A DNA stretch of 38,091 nucleotides from Mycobacterium sp. (GTDB lineage Bacteria; Actinomycetota; Actinomycetes; Mycobacteriales; Mycobacteriaceae), in NCBI GenBank assembly GCA_023264765.1, contig JAHFVC010000017.1, positions 1 to 38,091 of the forward strand. Reading direction: 5' to 3'. Shown here piece by piece: positions 1-11,422 of this stretch. Below the pieces are notes generated by a model that was given only the letters and a program-made list of their open reading frames with translations, ran no database searches and had not been told where the DNA came from. A program made the translations under genes and the position numbers. Numbering within the stretch: position 1 is the stretch's first letter; every line of letters starts with the position of its first letter.

Positions 1-1331
1 TGCATCTGGTGCACGAAGTCACCAGCCCGCAGGCGTTCGACGGGCTGCGGCTGGCCGGCCGCCCCGTGCGCCGGCCGGACCTGACGATCGCCACCGAGGA
101 CCACAACGTGCCGACCGTCGACATCGACAAGCCGATCGCCGACCCCGTGTCGCGCACCCAGGTCGAGACCCTGCGCCGCAACTGCGAGGAATTCGGTGTC
201 CGGCTGTACCCGATGGGCGACGCCGAACAGGGCATCGTGCACATCATCGGCCCGCAGCTCGGACTGACTCAGCCGGGTATGACGGTGGTGTGCGGCGACA
301 GCCACACCTCCACCCACGGCGCCTTCGGTTCCATCGCGATGGGCATCGGTACCTCGGAGGTCGAGCATGTGCTGGCCACTCAGTCGCTATCGCTCAAGCC
401 TTTCAAGACCATGGCGGTCAACGTCGACGGTGTACTGCCTCCCGGCGTCAGCGCCAAGGACATCATCCTGGCGGTCATCGCGAAGATCGGGACCGGCGGC
501 GGTCAGGGGCATGTCATCGAATACCGGGGTAGCGCCATCGAAGCGCTGTCGATGGAAGGCCGGATGACGGTCTGCAACATGAGCATCGAGGCGGGCGCGC
601 GGGCCGGGATGGTGGCACCCGACGAGACCACCTATGAATTCCTGAAGGGCCGTCCGCACGCCCCGACCGGCACCGACTGGGACGCCGCCGTGGCGGCGTG
701 GAGCCGGTTACGCACCGACGACGGCGCAGAATTCGACACCGAGGTGTACATCGACGCCGCCGAACTCAGCCCCTTCGTCACCTGGGGGACGAACCCCGGG
801 CAGGGCGTTCCGCTGTCGGCCACGGTGCCGGACCCGGAGCTGATGGCGGGCGACGACGAGCGTCAGGCAGCGGAAAAGGCATTGGAGTACATGGACCTTC
901 GCGCGGGTACCCCGATGCGCGAGGTGGCCGTGGACACCGTGTTCGTCGGCTCGTGCACCAACGGGCGCATCGAAGATCTGCGGGTGGTCGCCGAGATCCT
1001 GGAGGGGCGCAAGGTCGCCGACGGGGTCCGGATGCTGGTGGTCCCGGGATCCATGCGGGTGCGCGCTCAAGCCGAATCCGAAGGCCTGGGGGAGATCTTC
1101 ACCGCTGCCGGCGCCGACTGGCGCCAGGCCGGCTGCTCGATGTGCCTGGGAATGAACCCCGATCAGCTCGCGCCGGGGGAGCGTTGCGCCTCCACGTCCA
1201 ACCGGAATTTCGAGGGACGCCAGGGCAAGGGTGGGCGCACCCACCTGGTCTCGCCGGCCGTCGCGGCGGCCACCGCCGTACGCGGCACCTTGTCCTCGCC
1301 CGCCGATCTGCCTGCCGCGCAGAGCCGCTAG
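1..1331 (+). CDS. leuC: 3-isopropylmalate dehydratase large subunit (5' partial)
   Basis: Large subunit of isopropylmalate isomerase. With LeuD it converts 2-isopropylmalate to 3-isopropylmalate in cytosolic leucine synthesis. The frame is open from base 3, so the start lies upstream of the window; 442 residues are visible and by family length roughly 30 are missing. An apparent GTG at base 9 is internal (the frame reads [10 protein letters not shown] across it). Aconitase-family marks are clear: the [13 protein letters not shown] segment, and three Cys that would bind the [4Fe-4S] cluster, one in GSCTNGR (codon at 954) and two in GCSMC (codons at 1134 and 1143). The gene is followed after 13 bases by leuD, so the two are cotranscribed. 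Identification is very secure; only the missing 5' end is uncertain. Confidence 0.97.
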   Translation, partial: HLVHEVTSPQAFDGLRLAGRPVRRPDLTIATEDHNVPTVDIDKPIADPVSRTQVETLRRNCEEFGVRLYPMGDAEQGIVHIIGPQLGLTQPGMTVVCGDSHTSTHGAFGSIAMGIGTSEVEHVLATQSLSLKPFKTMAVNVDGVLPPGVSAKDIILAVIAKIGTGGGQGHVIEYRGSAIEALSMEGRMTVCNMSIEAGARAGMVAPDETTYEFLKGRPHAPTGTDWDAAVAAWSRLRTDDGAEFDTEVYIDAAELSPFVTWGTNPGQGVPLSATVPDPELMAGDDERQAAEKALEYMDLRAGTPMREVAVDTVFVGSCTNGRIEDLRVVAEILEGRKVADGVRMLVVPGSMRVRAQAESEGLGEIFTAAGADWRQAGCSMCLGMNPDQLAPGERCASTSNRNFEGRQGKGGRTHLVSPAVAAATAVRGTLSSPADLPAAQSR

Positions 1332-1344
1332 AAGGGAATTCGTC

Positions 1345-1938
1345 ATGCAAGCTTTCACCACCCACACCGGTATCGGCGTCCCGCTGCGGCGGTCCAATGT
1401 GGACACCGATCAGATCATTCCTGCGGTCTACCTGAAGCGGGTCACCCGAACGGGTTTCGAGGACGGTCTTTTCGCCGCCTGGCGCACCGACCCGTCCTTC
1501 ATCCTCAATCTGGCGCCCTTCGACAAGGGTTCGGTTCTGGTGGCCGGGCCCGATTTCGGCACCGGCTCGTCGCGCGAACACGCCGTCTGGGCGCTGATGG
1601 ATTTCGGGTTCCGGGTCGTGATCTCACCCCGATTCGCCGATATCTTCCGCGGCAATGCGGGCAAAGCGGGCCTCGTGGCGGCAGAAGTCACACACGATGA
1701 TGTCGAACTCCTGTGGAAGCTCATCGAGCAGAATCCCGGCCTGGAAATCACTGTGAATCTTCAAGATCGGAATATCACCGCCGGAACGGTCCTGGTGCCG
1801 TTCACGATTGACGACTACACGGCCTGGCGGCTGCTGGAAGGGCTCGACGATATAGGCCTTACGCTGCGGAAACAGGATGAGATCGCGGCCTTCGAGCAGG
1901 GTCGTCCGAGCTTCATGCCGACCACTCTGCCGGGCTGA
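1345..1938 (+). CDS. leuD: 3-isopropylmalate dehydratase small subunit
   Basis: Small (swivel-domain) subunit of isopropylmalate isomerase, 197 residues, partner of LeuC in leucine synthesis. Family segments are visible: [14 protein letters not shown] near residue 18 and [17 protein letters not shown] near residue 70, the latter forming part of the substrate site at the LeuC interface. I chose the ATG at 1345, preceded by a GAAGGGAA stretch at 1331-1338, although an in-frame GTG lies further upstream inside leu[15 protein letters not shown] is the expected N-terminus. The gap to leuC is 13 bases. A 9-bp hairpin lies just downstream and the next gene, hupB, has its own leader. Confidence 0.97.
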   Translation: MQAFTTHTGIGVPLRRSNVDTDQIIPAVYLKRVTRTGFEDGLFAAWRTDPSFILNLAPFDKGSVLVAGPDFGTGSSREHAVWALMDFGFRVVISPRFADIFRGNAGKAGLVAAEVTHDDVELLWKLIEQNPGLEITVNLQDRNITAGTVLVPFTIDDYTAWRLLEGLDDIGLTLRKQDEIAAFEQGRPSFMPTTLPG

Positions 1939-1947
1939 AATCGGGCC

Positions 1948-1974
1948 TGCCGGGCGCCCAAATCCCGCCCGGCA
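1948..1974 (+). terminator. Possible leuCD terminator hairpin
   Basis: A perfect 9-bp inverted repeat (TGCCGGGCG and CGCCCGGCA) with a 9-base loop begins 10 bases after the leuD stop. There is no T run after it, which is common for mycobacterial hairpin terminators. It would separate leuCD from hupB. Confidence 0.5.
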
Positions 1975-2105
1975 ACCGCATTCTCAGACGCCCGTACCAC
2001 TGCCCAAGTGGGGCAACCGAATCCAAAAAAGTTTCTCAGCTATGCCTGAAACTGCGCGTGGCTCTTGGAAATCTGCAGCATGTGGGTTTACCGTGTCCTC
2101 TAGTC

Positions 2106-2135
2106 GGTCCAAAGTGGACCACTGACTTCGGAGGG
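2106..2135 (+). promoter_or_regulatory. hupB leader: inverted repeat and ribosome binding site
   Basis: GGTCC and GGACC arms (2106-2110 and 2116-2120) flank a 5-base spacer. A strong Shine-Dalgarno site GGAGGG follows at 2130-2135, five bases before the hupB ATG at 2141. The dyad could be an operator or a leader hairpin; the sequence alone does not decide. Confidence 0.4.
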
Positions 2136-2140
2136 TTTGC

Positions 2141-2683
2141 ATGAACAAAGCAGAGCTCATCGACGCACTCACAGCCAAGTTGGACACCGATCGTCGACAG
2201 GCTACTGCGGCGGTCGAGAACATCGTCGACACGATTGTGCGGGCTGTGCACAAGGGTGAGAGCGTCACCATCACCGGTTTCGGTGTCTTCGAGCAGCGTC
2301 GGCGCGCCGCGCGCGTTGCGCGTAACCCGCGCACCGGCGAGACCGTCAAGGTCAAGCCGACCTCGGTGCCGGCGTTCCGCCCGGGCGCTCAGTTCAAGGC
2401 GGTTGTCGCTGGCGCACAGAAGCTCCCGGCCGACGGTCCGGCAGTGAAGCGCGGCGTGGCTGCGGCCCCGGCCAAGCGGGCTGCGGCCAAGAAGGCTGCT
2501 CCTGCGAAGAAGGCTCCGGCCAAGAAGGCTGCTCCGGTCAAGAAGGCCGTCGCGGCGAAGAAGGCTCCTGCCACCAAGGCTCCGGCCAAGAAGGCAGCTC
2601 CGGCCAAGAAGGTCGTCGCCAAGGCTCCCGCCAAGAAGGCTCCGGCCAAGAAGGCTGCTCCCGTCAAGCGCGGCCGCAAGTAG
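2141..2683 (+). CDS. hupB: Mycobacterial HU-type nucleoid protein HupB
   Basis: DNA-binding, DNA-compacting protein of the nucleoid, 180 residues. Residues 1-90 are a standard HU fold ([10 protein letters not shown] start, [22 protein letters not shown] arm region near 45-66, VPAFRPG near 76-82). Residues from about 101 to 180 are a low-complexity tail of [10 protein letters not shown]-type repeats ending KRGRK, resembling eukaryotic linker histone H1 and typical of actinobacterial HU. The tail is shorter than in M. tuberculosis (I recall about 214 residues in total). Tail lysines are known acetylation and methylation targets in mycobacteria. The ATG is fixed by GGAGGG five bases upstream. 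The gene appears monocistronic, with a hairpin immediately after it. Confidence 0.97.
   Translation: MNKAELIDALTAKLDTDRRQATAAVENIVDTIVRAVHKGESVTITGFGVFEQRRRAARVARNPRTGETVKVKPTSVPAFRPGAQFKAVVAGAQKLPADGPAVKRGVAAAPAKRAAAKKAAPAKKAPAKKAAPVKKAVAAKKAPATKAPAKKAAPAKKVVAKAPAKKAPAKKAAPVKRGRK
2459..2679 (+). repeat. Lys/Ala/Pro codon repeat in hupB tail
   Basis: Imperfect tandem units built from GCC AAG AAG GCT-like codons encode the PAKK tail. Such repeats are prone to length change by slippage, which probably explains different HupB lengths between species. The repeat also creates spurious long open frames on the opposite strand. Confidence 0.85.
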
Positions 2684-2702
2684 CGAGAACCTCGTCAACA
2701 CG

Positions 2703-2736
2703 AAACGCCGTGGATCACCATGATCCACGGCGTTTT
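2703..2736. terminator. Bidirectional terminator between hupB and mutT1
   Basis: A perfect 15-bp stem (arms 2703-2717 and 2721-2735) with a 3-base loop ends in TTTT on the + strand. The other strand has the matching AAAA/TTTT arrangement at the far end, so it can stop hupB (+) and mutT1 (-) transcription. It is among the strongest hairpins in the window. Confidence 0.85.
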
Positions 2737-2762
2737 CGCGTCGGTGTGTCTAGCCTGAGATT

Positions 2763-3701
2763 TCAGTCCTCGATGGCGAGCGGGCTGCCGATGTGGTCGG
2801 CGGCCACCAGGCGTTCGCCCACCAGCGACAGCACCCAGGTGCTGCCCTTGCGGTTGCGTGACTTGTCCGGCTTGATCCCGTCGCGCTCGGACCACCACGC
2901 GATCAAATCCGGAATCACCTTGCCCTGAGTGCAGATCACCGGCGTGCCACCGACGGCGGACGCCTCCTTGGCGATCTCGAGCACGCGGCTGCGGCCGGTG
3001 CCTTTGTGCTCGCCGTACGACTCCTCGGTGAGCGCCGGTTCGGTGTCGACCGCAACGCCGAGCTCCTCGGCCAGGGGTTCGAGTGTCTGTTGGCAACGAG
3101 TTCGGGGTGCGGCGAAGAGCCGGTCGCCGCCGAACGCGAGCAACTGCCCGACCAGCGACTCGGCCTGCGCGCGACCGTGCTTGTCCAGCGGGCGTTTCTT
3201 GTCGTCGCCCTTGTAGCGGGACTTCCTGCCTGCCCGCCCGTGCCGGACGATCAGCACGGTGCTGGTGTCGGCAGGCACTTTGGTGAAGCGCCGCAGCACC
3301 TTCCGGTCGTCGGGGTACTGCAGTCGTTCCAGCGCCGCGGCGGGTGGCAGCCAGAGCATTTGATCGACCTCATCATTCGGGATGAACTCGCCGTCGATCG
3401 TGCGCGCCGCCCAGTACCGCACCTGCTTGGTGTCCTCGTTCACCGGGTAGCTGATCGAGGCGAGGCGCCGCCCGAGTTGGCATGCGTACCCGGTCTCTTC
3501 GAGGATCTCGCGCACGGCGGTGACCGGCTCCGTCTCACCCGGGTCGACCTTCCCCTTGGGCAGCGACCAGTCGTCGTAGCGTGGGCGGTGCACGACGGCC
3601 ACCTCGACCGACGGCCCGCCTTCGGGGCCGAAGGCGTTCTCCCGCCACAGCACGGCGCCCGCCGCGTGGATCGTCTTCGGGCGGGTCACCGTGTTCGGCA
3701 C
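2763..3701 (-). CDS. mutT1: MutT1-type Nudix hydrolase with C-terminal RHG phosphatase domain
   Basis: Two-domain hydrolase of 312 residues. The N-terminal Nudix domain has the full box (G50 through EEXG ending at residue 71, with REILEETG at 64-71). The C-terminal domain begins near residue 149 with the histidine-phosphatase motif RHG at 153-155. Mycobacterial MutT1 hydrolyses 8-oxo-(d)GTP to the diphosphate and acts on diadenosine polyphosphates, so it protects the nucleotide pool. I chose the GTG at 3701 because AGGAG stands five bases upstream and the frame then reads [10 protein letters not shown] before the Nudix fold; the open frame extends further upstream but into ppk1. It lies 50 bases after ppk1, probably in the same operon. 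Confidence 0.92.
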   Translation of the reverse strand: MPNTVTRPKTIHAAGAVLWRENAFGPEGGPSVEVAVVHRPRYDDWSLPKGKVDPGETEPVTAVREILEETGYACQLGRRLASISYPVNEDTKQVRYWAARTIDGEFIPNDEVDQMLWLPPAAALERLQYPDDRKVLRRFTKVPADTSTVLIVRHGRAGRKSRYKGDDKKRPLDKHGRAQAESLVGQLLAFGGDRLFAAPRTRCQQTLEPLAEELGVAVDTEPALTEESYGEHKGTGRSRVLEIAKEASAVGGTPVICTQGKVIPDLIAWWSERDGIKPDKSRNRKGSTWVLSLVGERLVAADHIGSPLAIED

Positions 3702-3751
3702 ATCAACTCCTGTAGTTCGCGCGGCGTGCGAAGCGACGGGTAGCGGATCCG

Positions 3752-5932
3752 TCAGGGATGTCGATGACGTTCCATCATCAACGCTTGATGGTCGCGCACG
3801 GTCTGGCCTTCGTGGGGCAATGCTGTCCAGTGACCGTCGGCGCGCAGTTCCCAGCACCTGGTGGCCGGATCCAGTGCGGACTCGAACATGTCGTCCAGCT
3901 GTGCGGTGAGCCTGGGATCCTTGACCTGGGCCATGACCTCGACGCGACGGTCGAGATTACGATGCATCATGTCGGCGCTGCCGATCCAGAACTCGTTGAT
4001 GGCGTTGAAGTGAATAATTCGCGAGTGCTCCAGGAACCGGCCGAGAATCGAGCGCACCACGATGTTCTCGGAGAAACCGGCAACGCCCGGCTTGAGGGCG
4101 CAGATCCCGCGCACCACAACCTCGATCCGCACCCCGGCCTGCGAGGCGCGGTAGAGCGCGTCGATCACCTGCTCGTCGACCAACGCGTTGGCCTTCAACC
4201 GGATCCGGCCCGTCGCGCCGTCGCGGGTGGCGGCTATCTCACTCTCGATCCGTTCGACGATGCCCCGGCGCACGCCGAACGGTGCCACCAGCAGATTGCG
4301 GTAGGACTCCTTGCGCGAGTACCCCGTGAGTGAGTTGAACAGGTCGGTCAGGTCGGCGCCGACCTCGGGTGAAGCGGTGAGCAGGCCCACATCTTCGTAC
4401 AGGCGCGCGGTTTTCGGGTTGTAGTTGCCGGTGCCGATATGGCAGTACCGCCGTATTGCCGAGCCTTCGCGCCGCACCACGAGCGCCGTCTTGCAGTGCG
4501 TCTTGAGCCCGATCAGCCCGTACACCACGTGCACCCCGGCCTGTTCCAGCTTTCTGGCCCACTTGATGTTGGCCTGTTCGTCGAAGCGCGCCTTGATCTC
4601 CACCAGCGCCACCACCTGCTTGCCGGCCTCGGCCGCGTCGATGAGCGCGTTGACGATCGGCGAGTCGCCCGAGGTGCGGTACAGCGTCTGCTTGATGGCC
4701 AGCACATTCGGATCGGCCGCGGCCTGCTCGATGAATCGCTGCACGGTGGTGGAGAACGAATCGTAGGGATGGTGCACCAGCACGTCGCCATCGCGCAGCG
4801 TCGAGAAGATGCTCTTCGGTGTCTCGCGCTCGCCGAAAGCCGGTGGGGTGGCGGGGACGAACGGACGGTCCTTCAGGTCGGGCCGGTCCACGCTGTAGAT
4901 CTGCCACAGCGACGACAGGTCCAGCAGTCCGGGTACCTCGATGACGTCGCCGGGATGCACGTCGAGTTCGCGCAACAACAGCTCGAGCATGTTCTCGGTC
5001 ATGTCGTCGGCGACCTCGAGGCGCACCGGCGAGCCGAACCGGCGCCGGGCCAGTTCGCGCTCCAGTGCCTGCAACAGATCTTCGTCGCGGTCCTCGGCCA
5101 CTTCGAAATCGGCGTTGCGGGTGATCCGGAAGGCGTGCTGCTCCATGATGTCCAGTCCGGGGAACAGTACGGGGAGGAATGCCGCGATGAGTGCCTCCAG
5201 CGGCAGGAAGCGCGTCGGCCCGGTGGTGCCGTCGTCGCTTTCCCGCGGGGGGAGTTCGACGAAGCGGTCGACGTTGTCGGGCACCTTGATTCGTGCGAAG
5301 TGCTGGGTACCGTCGTCGGGCTGGCGCACGGTGATCGCGAGGTTGAGGCTCAGGCCGCTCACGAATGGGAACGGGTGAGCCGGGTCGACCGCCAGTGGGG
5401 TGAGCACCGGGAACACCTGTTCGTGGAAGTAGGTCGACAGCCGGTCGCGTTCGTAGTCGTCCAGCTCGTGCCAGGTGACGATGAGGATGCCCTCGTCGGC
5501 GAGTCCACGCCGGACCGACTCGAGGAACACCTGGGCGTGCCTGCTGGCGAGCTGCTGGGTGCGCTCACCGATCCGGCGCAACTGTTCGCGCGGGGACAGG
5601 CCGTCGGCCGAGCGCACCGACAGTCCCATCTCGTCGCGGCGCTTGAGGCCGGCGACCCGAACCATATAGAACTCATCGAGATTCGAGGAGAAGATGGCGA
5701 GGAACTTCGCGCGCTCCAGCAGGGGCAACGAGGTGTCGGCGGCGAGCGCGAGCACGCGCGCGTTGAAGTCCAGCCAGGACAGCTCGCGGTTGAGATAACG
5801 GTCCTCGGGCAGGGGGTCCACCACCAGATCCGTGGTCGCAGCAGGCGGCGCATCGGGGGTGTTCTCGGTTGACGTCCACTCGGCGTCGGCGGTTCGCGTG
5901 TCGGCTTCGGTCATGTACCGATCATTGCGCAT
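3752..5932 (-). CDS. ppk1: Polyphosphate kinase 1
   Basis: Makes inorganic polyphosphate reversibly from ATP via a phospho-histidine, 726 residues from the chosen start (family about 690-740). Visible marks: [14 protein letters not shown] near the N-terminus, HHPYDSF, the catalytic CHIGTGNYN with its His near residue 498, and [13 protein letters not shown] near the C-terminus. Two ATG codons compete: 5932 ([11 protein letters not shown]) and 5914 (MTEAD); neither has a clear ribosome site. I favour 5932 because the M. tuberculosis protein, as I recall it, also begins with an M-x-NDR-x-x-TE segment. It sits between fbiD and mutT1 on the same strand. Confidence 0.95.
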   Translation of the reverse strand: MRNDRYMTEADTRTADAEWTSTENTPDAPPAATTDLVVDPLPEDRYLNRELSWLDFNARVLALAADTSLPLLERAKFLAIFSSNLDEFYMVRVAGLKRRDEMGLSVRSADGLSPREQLRRIGERTQQLASRHAQVFLESVRRGLADEGILIVTWHELDDYERDRLSTYFHEQVFPVLTPLAVDPAHPFPFVSGLSLNLAITVRQPDDGTQHFARIKVPDNVDRFVELPPRESDDGTTGPTRFLPLEALIAAFLPVLFPGLDIMEQHAFRITRNADFEVAEDRDEDLLQALERELARRRFGSPVRLEVADDMTENMLELLLRELDVHPGDVIEVPGLLDLSSLWQIYSVDRPDLKDRPFVPATPPAFGERETPKSIFSTLRDGDVLVHHPYDSFSTTVQRFIEQAAADPNVLAIKQTLYRTSGDSPIVNALIDAAEAGKQVVALVEIKARFDEQANIKWARKLEQAGVHVVYGLIGLKTHCKTALVVRREGSAIRRYCHIGTGNYNPKTARLYEDVGLLTASPEVGADLTDLFNSLTGYSRKESYRNLLVAPFGVRRGIVERIESEIAATRDGATGRIRLKANALVDEQVIDALYRASQAGVRIEVVVRGICALKPGVAGFSENIVVRSILGRFLEHSRIIHFNAINEFWIGSADMMHRNLDRRVEVMAQVKDPRLTAQLDDMFESALDPATRCWELRADGHWTALPHEGQTVRDHQALMMERHRHP

Positions 5933-5967
5933 CGTCACGGTGCATTCCAGTGCGGGACCGCAACGGG

Positions 5968-7657
<1,690 letters not shown>

Positions 7658-7661
7658 CGCG

Positions 7662-8780
7662 ATGATCCACGGCGGTTACGGCGATTCCACGCGAAGTGTG
7701 AGTGTCGTTGGTGCACATGCAGTTCCGGGTGATCCGATCGCTCCGGCACCGGTGCCCGCGTCGGCCTATCATCTGGACGCGGCCGAATCCGGCGACCTGG
7801 ACACCTACGGCCGCGTCTCCAATCCGACCTGGCGTCGACTGGAGGCGGCGCTCGCCGAACTGGAGGGCGCGTCGCACGCCCTGACCTTCGGCTCGGGGAT
7901 GGGGGCCATCACCTCGGTGCTGCGCGTACTTGCCCGCCCCGGCAGCACCCTCGTCGTACCGTCCGACGGTTACTACCAGGTCCGCCGATATGCAGCGGAA
8001 TACCTTGCGCAGCTTGGGGTTACCGTGGTCGAGGCGGATGCGGCACAGATGTGCGACGCGGCCGCGGCGGCCGATGTGGTGCTGGCCGAGACACCGGTGA
8101 ACCCCACCCTCGACGTCGTCGACCTGCACCGCCTGGCGACCATCTGCCGGGGCCGCGGAACCACCCTGGTCGTGGACAACACCGCGGCGACCCCGCTGGG
8201 ACTGCGGCCGCTGTCACTGGGAGCCGACCTGGTGGTCGCGAGCGCCACCAAGGCACTGTCGGGACACAGCGACCTCCTCGCGGGGTACGTGGCCGGCTGC
8301 AACGACGAGTTGATGGCCAGGGTGCAGCGGGACCGGCTGCTGTCCGGGCCGGTGCTCGGGGCCTTCGAGGCCTGGCTGGTGCTGCGCAGCCTGGGCACCG
8401 CGGGTCTGCGGATCGAGCGGCAATGCCGTAACGCCGCGGCGGTCGCACTGATGCTGCGTGATCACCCTGCCGTTCGGTCCGTGCGCTATCCCGGCCTGCC
8501 CGACGATCCGTCCCATCCGGTCGCTGCCGAACAGATGACGCGCTTCGGAGGTCTGGTGTCCGTCGACTTGGGGAGCGCTCGTGCAGTTCATGCACTGGTC
8601 GAGCGCAGCTCGCTGCTGGTCGCCGCGACGAGCTTCGGCGGCATCCACACCTGCGTGGACCGGCGAGCCCGCTGGGGCGACCCGGTTCCCGACGGGTTCG
8701 CCCGGCTGTCGCTGGGCATCGAGGACACCGACGACATCGTTGCCGACATCGAGCGCTCCCTGGACCCGGTGAGGTCCTGA
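7662..8780 (+). CDS. Cystathionine gamma-synthase/lyase-family PLP enzyme
   Basis: 372-residue Cys/Met-metabolism PLP enzyme (fold type I). Visible PLP site: lysine 197 in SATK, Asp172 in VVDNTAATPLG (pyridine nitrogen), Y49 and R51 of YGRVSNPTW (phosphate contact from the neighbour subunit), SGM at 78-80, and RLSLGIED near the C-terminus (carboxylate Arg). It could act as cystathionine gamma-synthase, gamma-lyase, or a related elimination/replacement enzyme; sequence does not settle the reaction. Several usually fixed positions differ: FGSGMGAI where FSSGMAAI is common, and SDGYYQVRR where a D-x-x-Y-G-G-T-x-R loop is typical. It follows gpsA by 4 bases and precedes ddlA by 40. I recall no gene here in M. 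tuberculosis. Confidence 0.88.
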   Translation: MIHGGYGDSTRSVSVVGAHAVPGDPIAPAPVPASAYHLDAAESGDLDTYGRVSNPTWRRLEAALAELEGASHALTFGSGMGAITSVLRVLARPGSTLVVPSDGYYQVRRYAAEYLAQLGVTVVEADAAQMCDAAAAADVVLAETPVNPTLDVVDLHRLATICRGRGTTLVVDNTAATPLGLRPLSLGADLVVASATKALSGHSDLLAGYVAGCNDELMARVQRDRLLSGPVLGAFEAWLVLRSLGTAGLRIERQCRNAAAVALMLRDHPAVRSVRYPGLPDDPSHPVAAEQMTRFGGLVSVDLGSARAVHALVERSSLLVAATSFGGIHTCVDRRARWGDPVPDGFARLSLGIEDTDDIVADIERSLDPVRS

Positions 8781-8820
8781 AACTCCCCGCCGTGGCACCA
8801 GCCGGTAACGTCTCCAGTTT

Positions 8821-9924
8821 GTGAGTGCCCGTATCCGCGTCGCCGTCGTCTACGGCGGACGCAGCTCTGAGCACGCGATCTCGTGTGTTTCCGCCGGAAG
8901 TATCCTGCGCAATCTCGACCCCGAACGGTTCGAGGTGGTCCCCGTCGGGATCACCCCGGGCGGGTCGTGGGTGCTCACCGACGGCCGCCCGGAAACTCTG
9001 GCCATCACCGACGGCACCCTGCCCGAGGTCACCGGCGCATCCGGAACGGCGCTGGCCCTGCCTGCGGATCCACACCGCAGCGGCCAGCTGTTGTCGCTCG
9101 GCGAGGCGGCCGGTGACATCCTGGCCACCGTCGACGTGGTCTTCCCGGTGCTGCACGGTCCGTATGGCGAGGACGGGACCATCCAGGGTCTGCTGGAACT
9201 GGCGGGGGTGCCCTATGTCGGGGCCGGCGTGCTGGCCAGCGCGGCCGGGATGGACAAGGAGTTCACCAAGAAGCTACTGGCCGCCGAGGGATTGCCGATC
9301 GGGGACCAGGTGGTGCTGCGCGCCCACCACGCCACGCTCGAATTGGAGGACCGGGAACGGCTGGGGCTGCCGGTCTTCGTGAAACCGGCTCGCGGCGGGT
9401 CATCGATCGGGGTGAGCCGGGTGACCGCCTGGGATCAGCTGCCCGCCGCCATCGCGCACGCGCGCACCCACGACCCCAAGGTCATCGTCGAGGCGGCCGT
9501 CCCGGGCCGGGAGCTGGAATGCGGGGTCCTGGAATTCGCCGACGGCCGGCTGGAGGCCAGCACGGTGGGCGAGATCCGGGTGGCCGGTGTGCGGGGCCGC
9601 GAGGACGGTTTCTACGACTTCGCGACGAAGTACCTGGAGGACGCCGCCGAGCTGGATGTGCCGGCCAAGGTCGACGACAGCGTTGCCGAGGAGATCAGGC
9701 AGCTGGCGATCCGGGCCTTCCGTGCCATCGACTGCCAGGGCCTGGCCCGGGTCGACTTCTTCCTCACCGAGCACGGACCGGTGATCAACGAGATCAACAC
9801 CATGCCCGGGTTCACGACCATCTCGATGTACCCGCGGATGTGGGCGGCCAGCGGGGTGGACTATCCCACGCTGCTGGCGGCGATGGTCGAGACGGCCGTG
9901 GCGCGCGGCACCGGATTGCGTTAG
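8821..9924 (+). CDS. ddlA: D-alanine-D-alanine ligase
   Basis: ATP-grasp ligase making the D-Ala-D-Ala dipeptide for peptidoglycan, 367 residues; the target of D-cycloserine along with alanine racemase. Visible: [19 protein letters not shown] at the N-terminus, [16 protein letters not shown] near 118, [16 protein letters not shown] near 190 (ATP site), and the C-terminal [17 protein letters not shown] near 322 with Mg-binding Glu/Asn. The GTG at 8821 gives [13 protein letters not shown], the family start. A TAACGT hexamer at 8806-8811 may be its -10. Its stop overlaps the stop of the convergent gene by three bases. Confidence 0.96.
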   Translation: MSARIRVAVVYGGRSSEHAISCVSAGSILRNLDPERFEVVPVGITPGGSWVLTDGRPETLAITDGTLPEVTGASGTALALPADPHRSGQLLSLGEAAGDILATVDVVFPVLHGPYGEDGTIQGLLELAGVPYVGAGVLASAAGMDKEFTKKLLAAEGLPIGDQVVLRAHHATLELEDRERLGLPVFVKPARGGSSIGVSRVTAWDQLPAAIAHARTHDPKVIVEAAVPGRELECGVLEFADGRLEASTVGEIRVAGVRGREDGFYDFATKYLEDAAELDVPAKVDDSVAEEIRQLAIRAFRAIDCQGLARVDFFLTEHGPVINEINTMPGFTTISMYPRMWAASGVDYPTLLAAMVETAVARGTGLR

Positions 9925-10469
9925 CCGCTGCCCAGTGCGGCCTGGGCGGCGTGCACGTTGCCCATCCCGGTCTTGATGTCGGTCACGACGGATTGCACCG
10001 CACCGCTGCCCGCTTCGGCGGTCAGGCCGTCGCACTTGGAGCCGGCCGCGTGGAAGTTGGAGACGGCCTCGCCGAGGGCGTCGGTGGCCTCCTGTGACGG
10101 CGCGGGCAGGGCACTTCCGATGGCGCGTCCCGCACTGCCGACGCGGGTGCAGGCATCCTGCAGCGCCGGGTAGTCCTTGGCCTCGATCGCCGTCTGGAAA
10201 TCCGCGATGGCCGTGTTCAGCCGCTTGAGGGCCGATTGGGTCTTCGACACCCACGGGTCGTTCGTGCCCACCCGGGACCGCGGACTGGGCTGGGTGGGGG
10301 TGTCGGACACGAGGATCATCTGGGTCGTGGCGGCGCGCGGTGCTCCCGCCGGCACTGAATCGGGCATCGGGTGTGTCAGCACGCTGACGGCCGCGACGAC
10401 GGCGCATCCCGCCAGGCCGGCGGCCACGTGCTTGATTCGCAAGGATCGCAGCGTTAATGAAGGTGACAT
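9921..10469 (-). CDS. Exported mycobacterial protein of unknown function
   Basis: 182 residues, not assigned to a family. The N-terminus has Arg/Lys at residues 8-13, then a hydrophobic run to about residue 32. An LAGC at 19-22 fits a lipobox, but the hydrophobic stretch before it is short and continues after it, so a plain signal peptide or membrane anchor is as likely. The mature part is Ala/Ser/Thr-rich, with a predicted helical region and two cysteines (in DACTRV and SKCDGL) that could form a disulfide outside the cytoplasm. It is the last gene of a minus-strand group with the DUF3515 and Lrp-domain genes and runs head-on into ddlA. Confidence 0.75.
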   Translation of the reverse strand: MSPSLTLRSLRIKHVAAGLAGCAVVAAVSVLTHPMPDSVPAGAPRAATTQMILVSDTPTQPSPRSRVGTNDPWVSKTQSALKRLNTAIADFQTAIEAKDYPALQDACTRVGSAGRAIGSALPAPSQEATDALGEAVSNFHAAGSKCDGLTAEAGSGAVQSVVTDIKTGMGNVHAAQAALGSG

Positions 10470-10531
10470 CGATTACCTATCGGTTTGCTGGGGCCAACGT
10501 TACGGGATGGGCGATGGTGCGGCCACCGGCC

Positions 10532-11077
10532 TCAGCGGGCCGGGCCGGGCGCGAGCGCCACGGCCGGCATCACCTGGGCGATCGTCCGGGACATCAGCTG
10601 GATCGGGGTGGGTCCCGAGCCCTGCGGCAGCGTCAGCGCGACATAGGTGCCGCGGTCGACGGCGAACCAGGTGCTCGAACCGTCACCCTTGACCTCGAAC
10701 CAGCTCACCTCGTCCACGACCTGCAACGGCGCCCCGACGACGAAATCGGCGGGCCGGTCCAGCCCGCAACGCAGGATCACCGGCTCGGTGTTGACCGCGG
10801 TCTGCTGCCAGGCGGCGGCACCGGCGGGCACCGGCTCGACAGCCACCGCCCGCCGGTAGTCACCGAGCTGGTCGGGCAGGCTGGCGAGCAGCGCCGCGCA
10901 CTGCGGGCTCTCCGCGGCCGGAGCCGGGGCGGCGGCGATGGCCACCGGGCGAGGTGCCGGATCGGTCTGCCGGATGGCGGCGAGGGTGAGAAGCACGATG
11001 ACCGCGGCCAGGGCGACGCCTGCCGCCGCGATGATCAGCCCCCGTGGCGGGCCGTCCTGGATATCGGGATCGGGCAC
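10532..11077 (-). CDS. DUF3515 membrane-anchored protein (Rv2980-like)
   Basis: 181 residues of unknown function. A short cytoplasmic N-terminus is followed by one membrane segment (about residues 14-36, GLIIAAAGVALAAVIVLL), an Ala/Pro-rich linker, and an extracytoplasmic domain containing QCAALLASLP and ILRCGL (two cysteines likely to pair). The DUF3515 pattern with a conserved WF-x-V dyad (WFEVKGD and WFAVDRG) is recognisable. The GTG at 11077 is the only sensible start and lies nine bases after the Lrp-domain gene, so they are probably cotranscribed. Conserved in mycobacteria next to ddl and thiL. Confidence 0.85.
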   Translation of the reverse strand: MPDPDIQDGPPRGLIIAAAGVALAAVIVLLTLAAIRQTDPAPRPVAIAAAPAPAAESPQCAALLASLPDQLGDYRRAVAVEPVPAGAAAWQQTAVNTEPVILRCGLDRPADFVVGAPLQVVDEVSWFEVKGDGSSTWFAVDRGTYVALTLPQGSGPTPIQLMSRTIAQVMPAVALAPGPAR

Positions 11078-11086
11078 CCCGCAATG

Positions 11087-11329
11087 CTAGGGGGCGACCC
11101 CGTCGGCGATCGGACAGGTCAAGGTCCGGGTGATACCCGTCACCTGCTGAACACTGACCGCCACGGTGTCGTGCAGCTCGTCGAGGCCGGCGGCTCTGAC
11201 GCGGGCGACCACGTCGTACGGGCCGGTGACGTACTCGGCGGAGAGCACCCCGGGCAGCCCGGCGAGTTGTTTGGCGACGACCTCGGCACGGCCCACCTCG
11301 GTTTGAATCAGCATGAAAGCCTCCACCAC
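11087..11329 (-). CDS. Stand-alone Lrp/AsnC effector (RAM) domain protein
   Basis: 80-residue protein made only of the alpha/beta dimerisation and ligand-binding domain of Lrp/AsnC regulators: LIQTEVGRAEVVAKQLAGLP, then the GPYDVVARV strand and VTGITRTLTC. There is no helix-turn-helix, so it cannot bind DNA alone; such proteins may bind amino acids or form mixed oligomers with full-length Lrp proteins. I chose the GTG at 11329 (reading VVEAFMLIQ) because it gives the normal MVEAF-type N-terminus and has GGAGGG eight bases upstream. A much longer open frame continues antisense through thiL and is an artefact. It diverges from thiL. Confidence 0.85.
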   Translation of the reverse strand: MVEAFMLIQTEVGRAEVVAKQLAGLPGVLSAEYVTGPYDVVARVRAAGLDELHDTVAVSVQQVTGITRTLTCPIADGVAP

Positions 11330-11422
11330 CGGGTGTTCCCTCCGCTCCAGTACATAGACTCTGCGCCGCAGGGACCAAACGTACCGCAGGTCGCGCGACT
11401 GTTCAGGGTGGAGGCAGGTGAG

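Noticed and set aside
2389-2679. Ala/Leu/Phe-rich minus frame that looks like a membrane protein
   Set aside because: It is the reverse of the Lys/Ala/Pro repeat of hupB; the repeated AGAFLAGA pattern is the complement of PAKKA codons.
4439-5872. 477-codon + strand frame
   Set aside because: Antisense shadow of ppk1, with His/Arg/Gln/Gly-rich low-complexity translation and no start signal.
10457-11422. Upstream extension of the thiL frame
   Set aside because: Low-complexity Arg/Gly/His translation antisense to the DUF3515 and Lrp-domain genes; the thiL ATG at 11423 has a good ribosome site.
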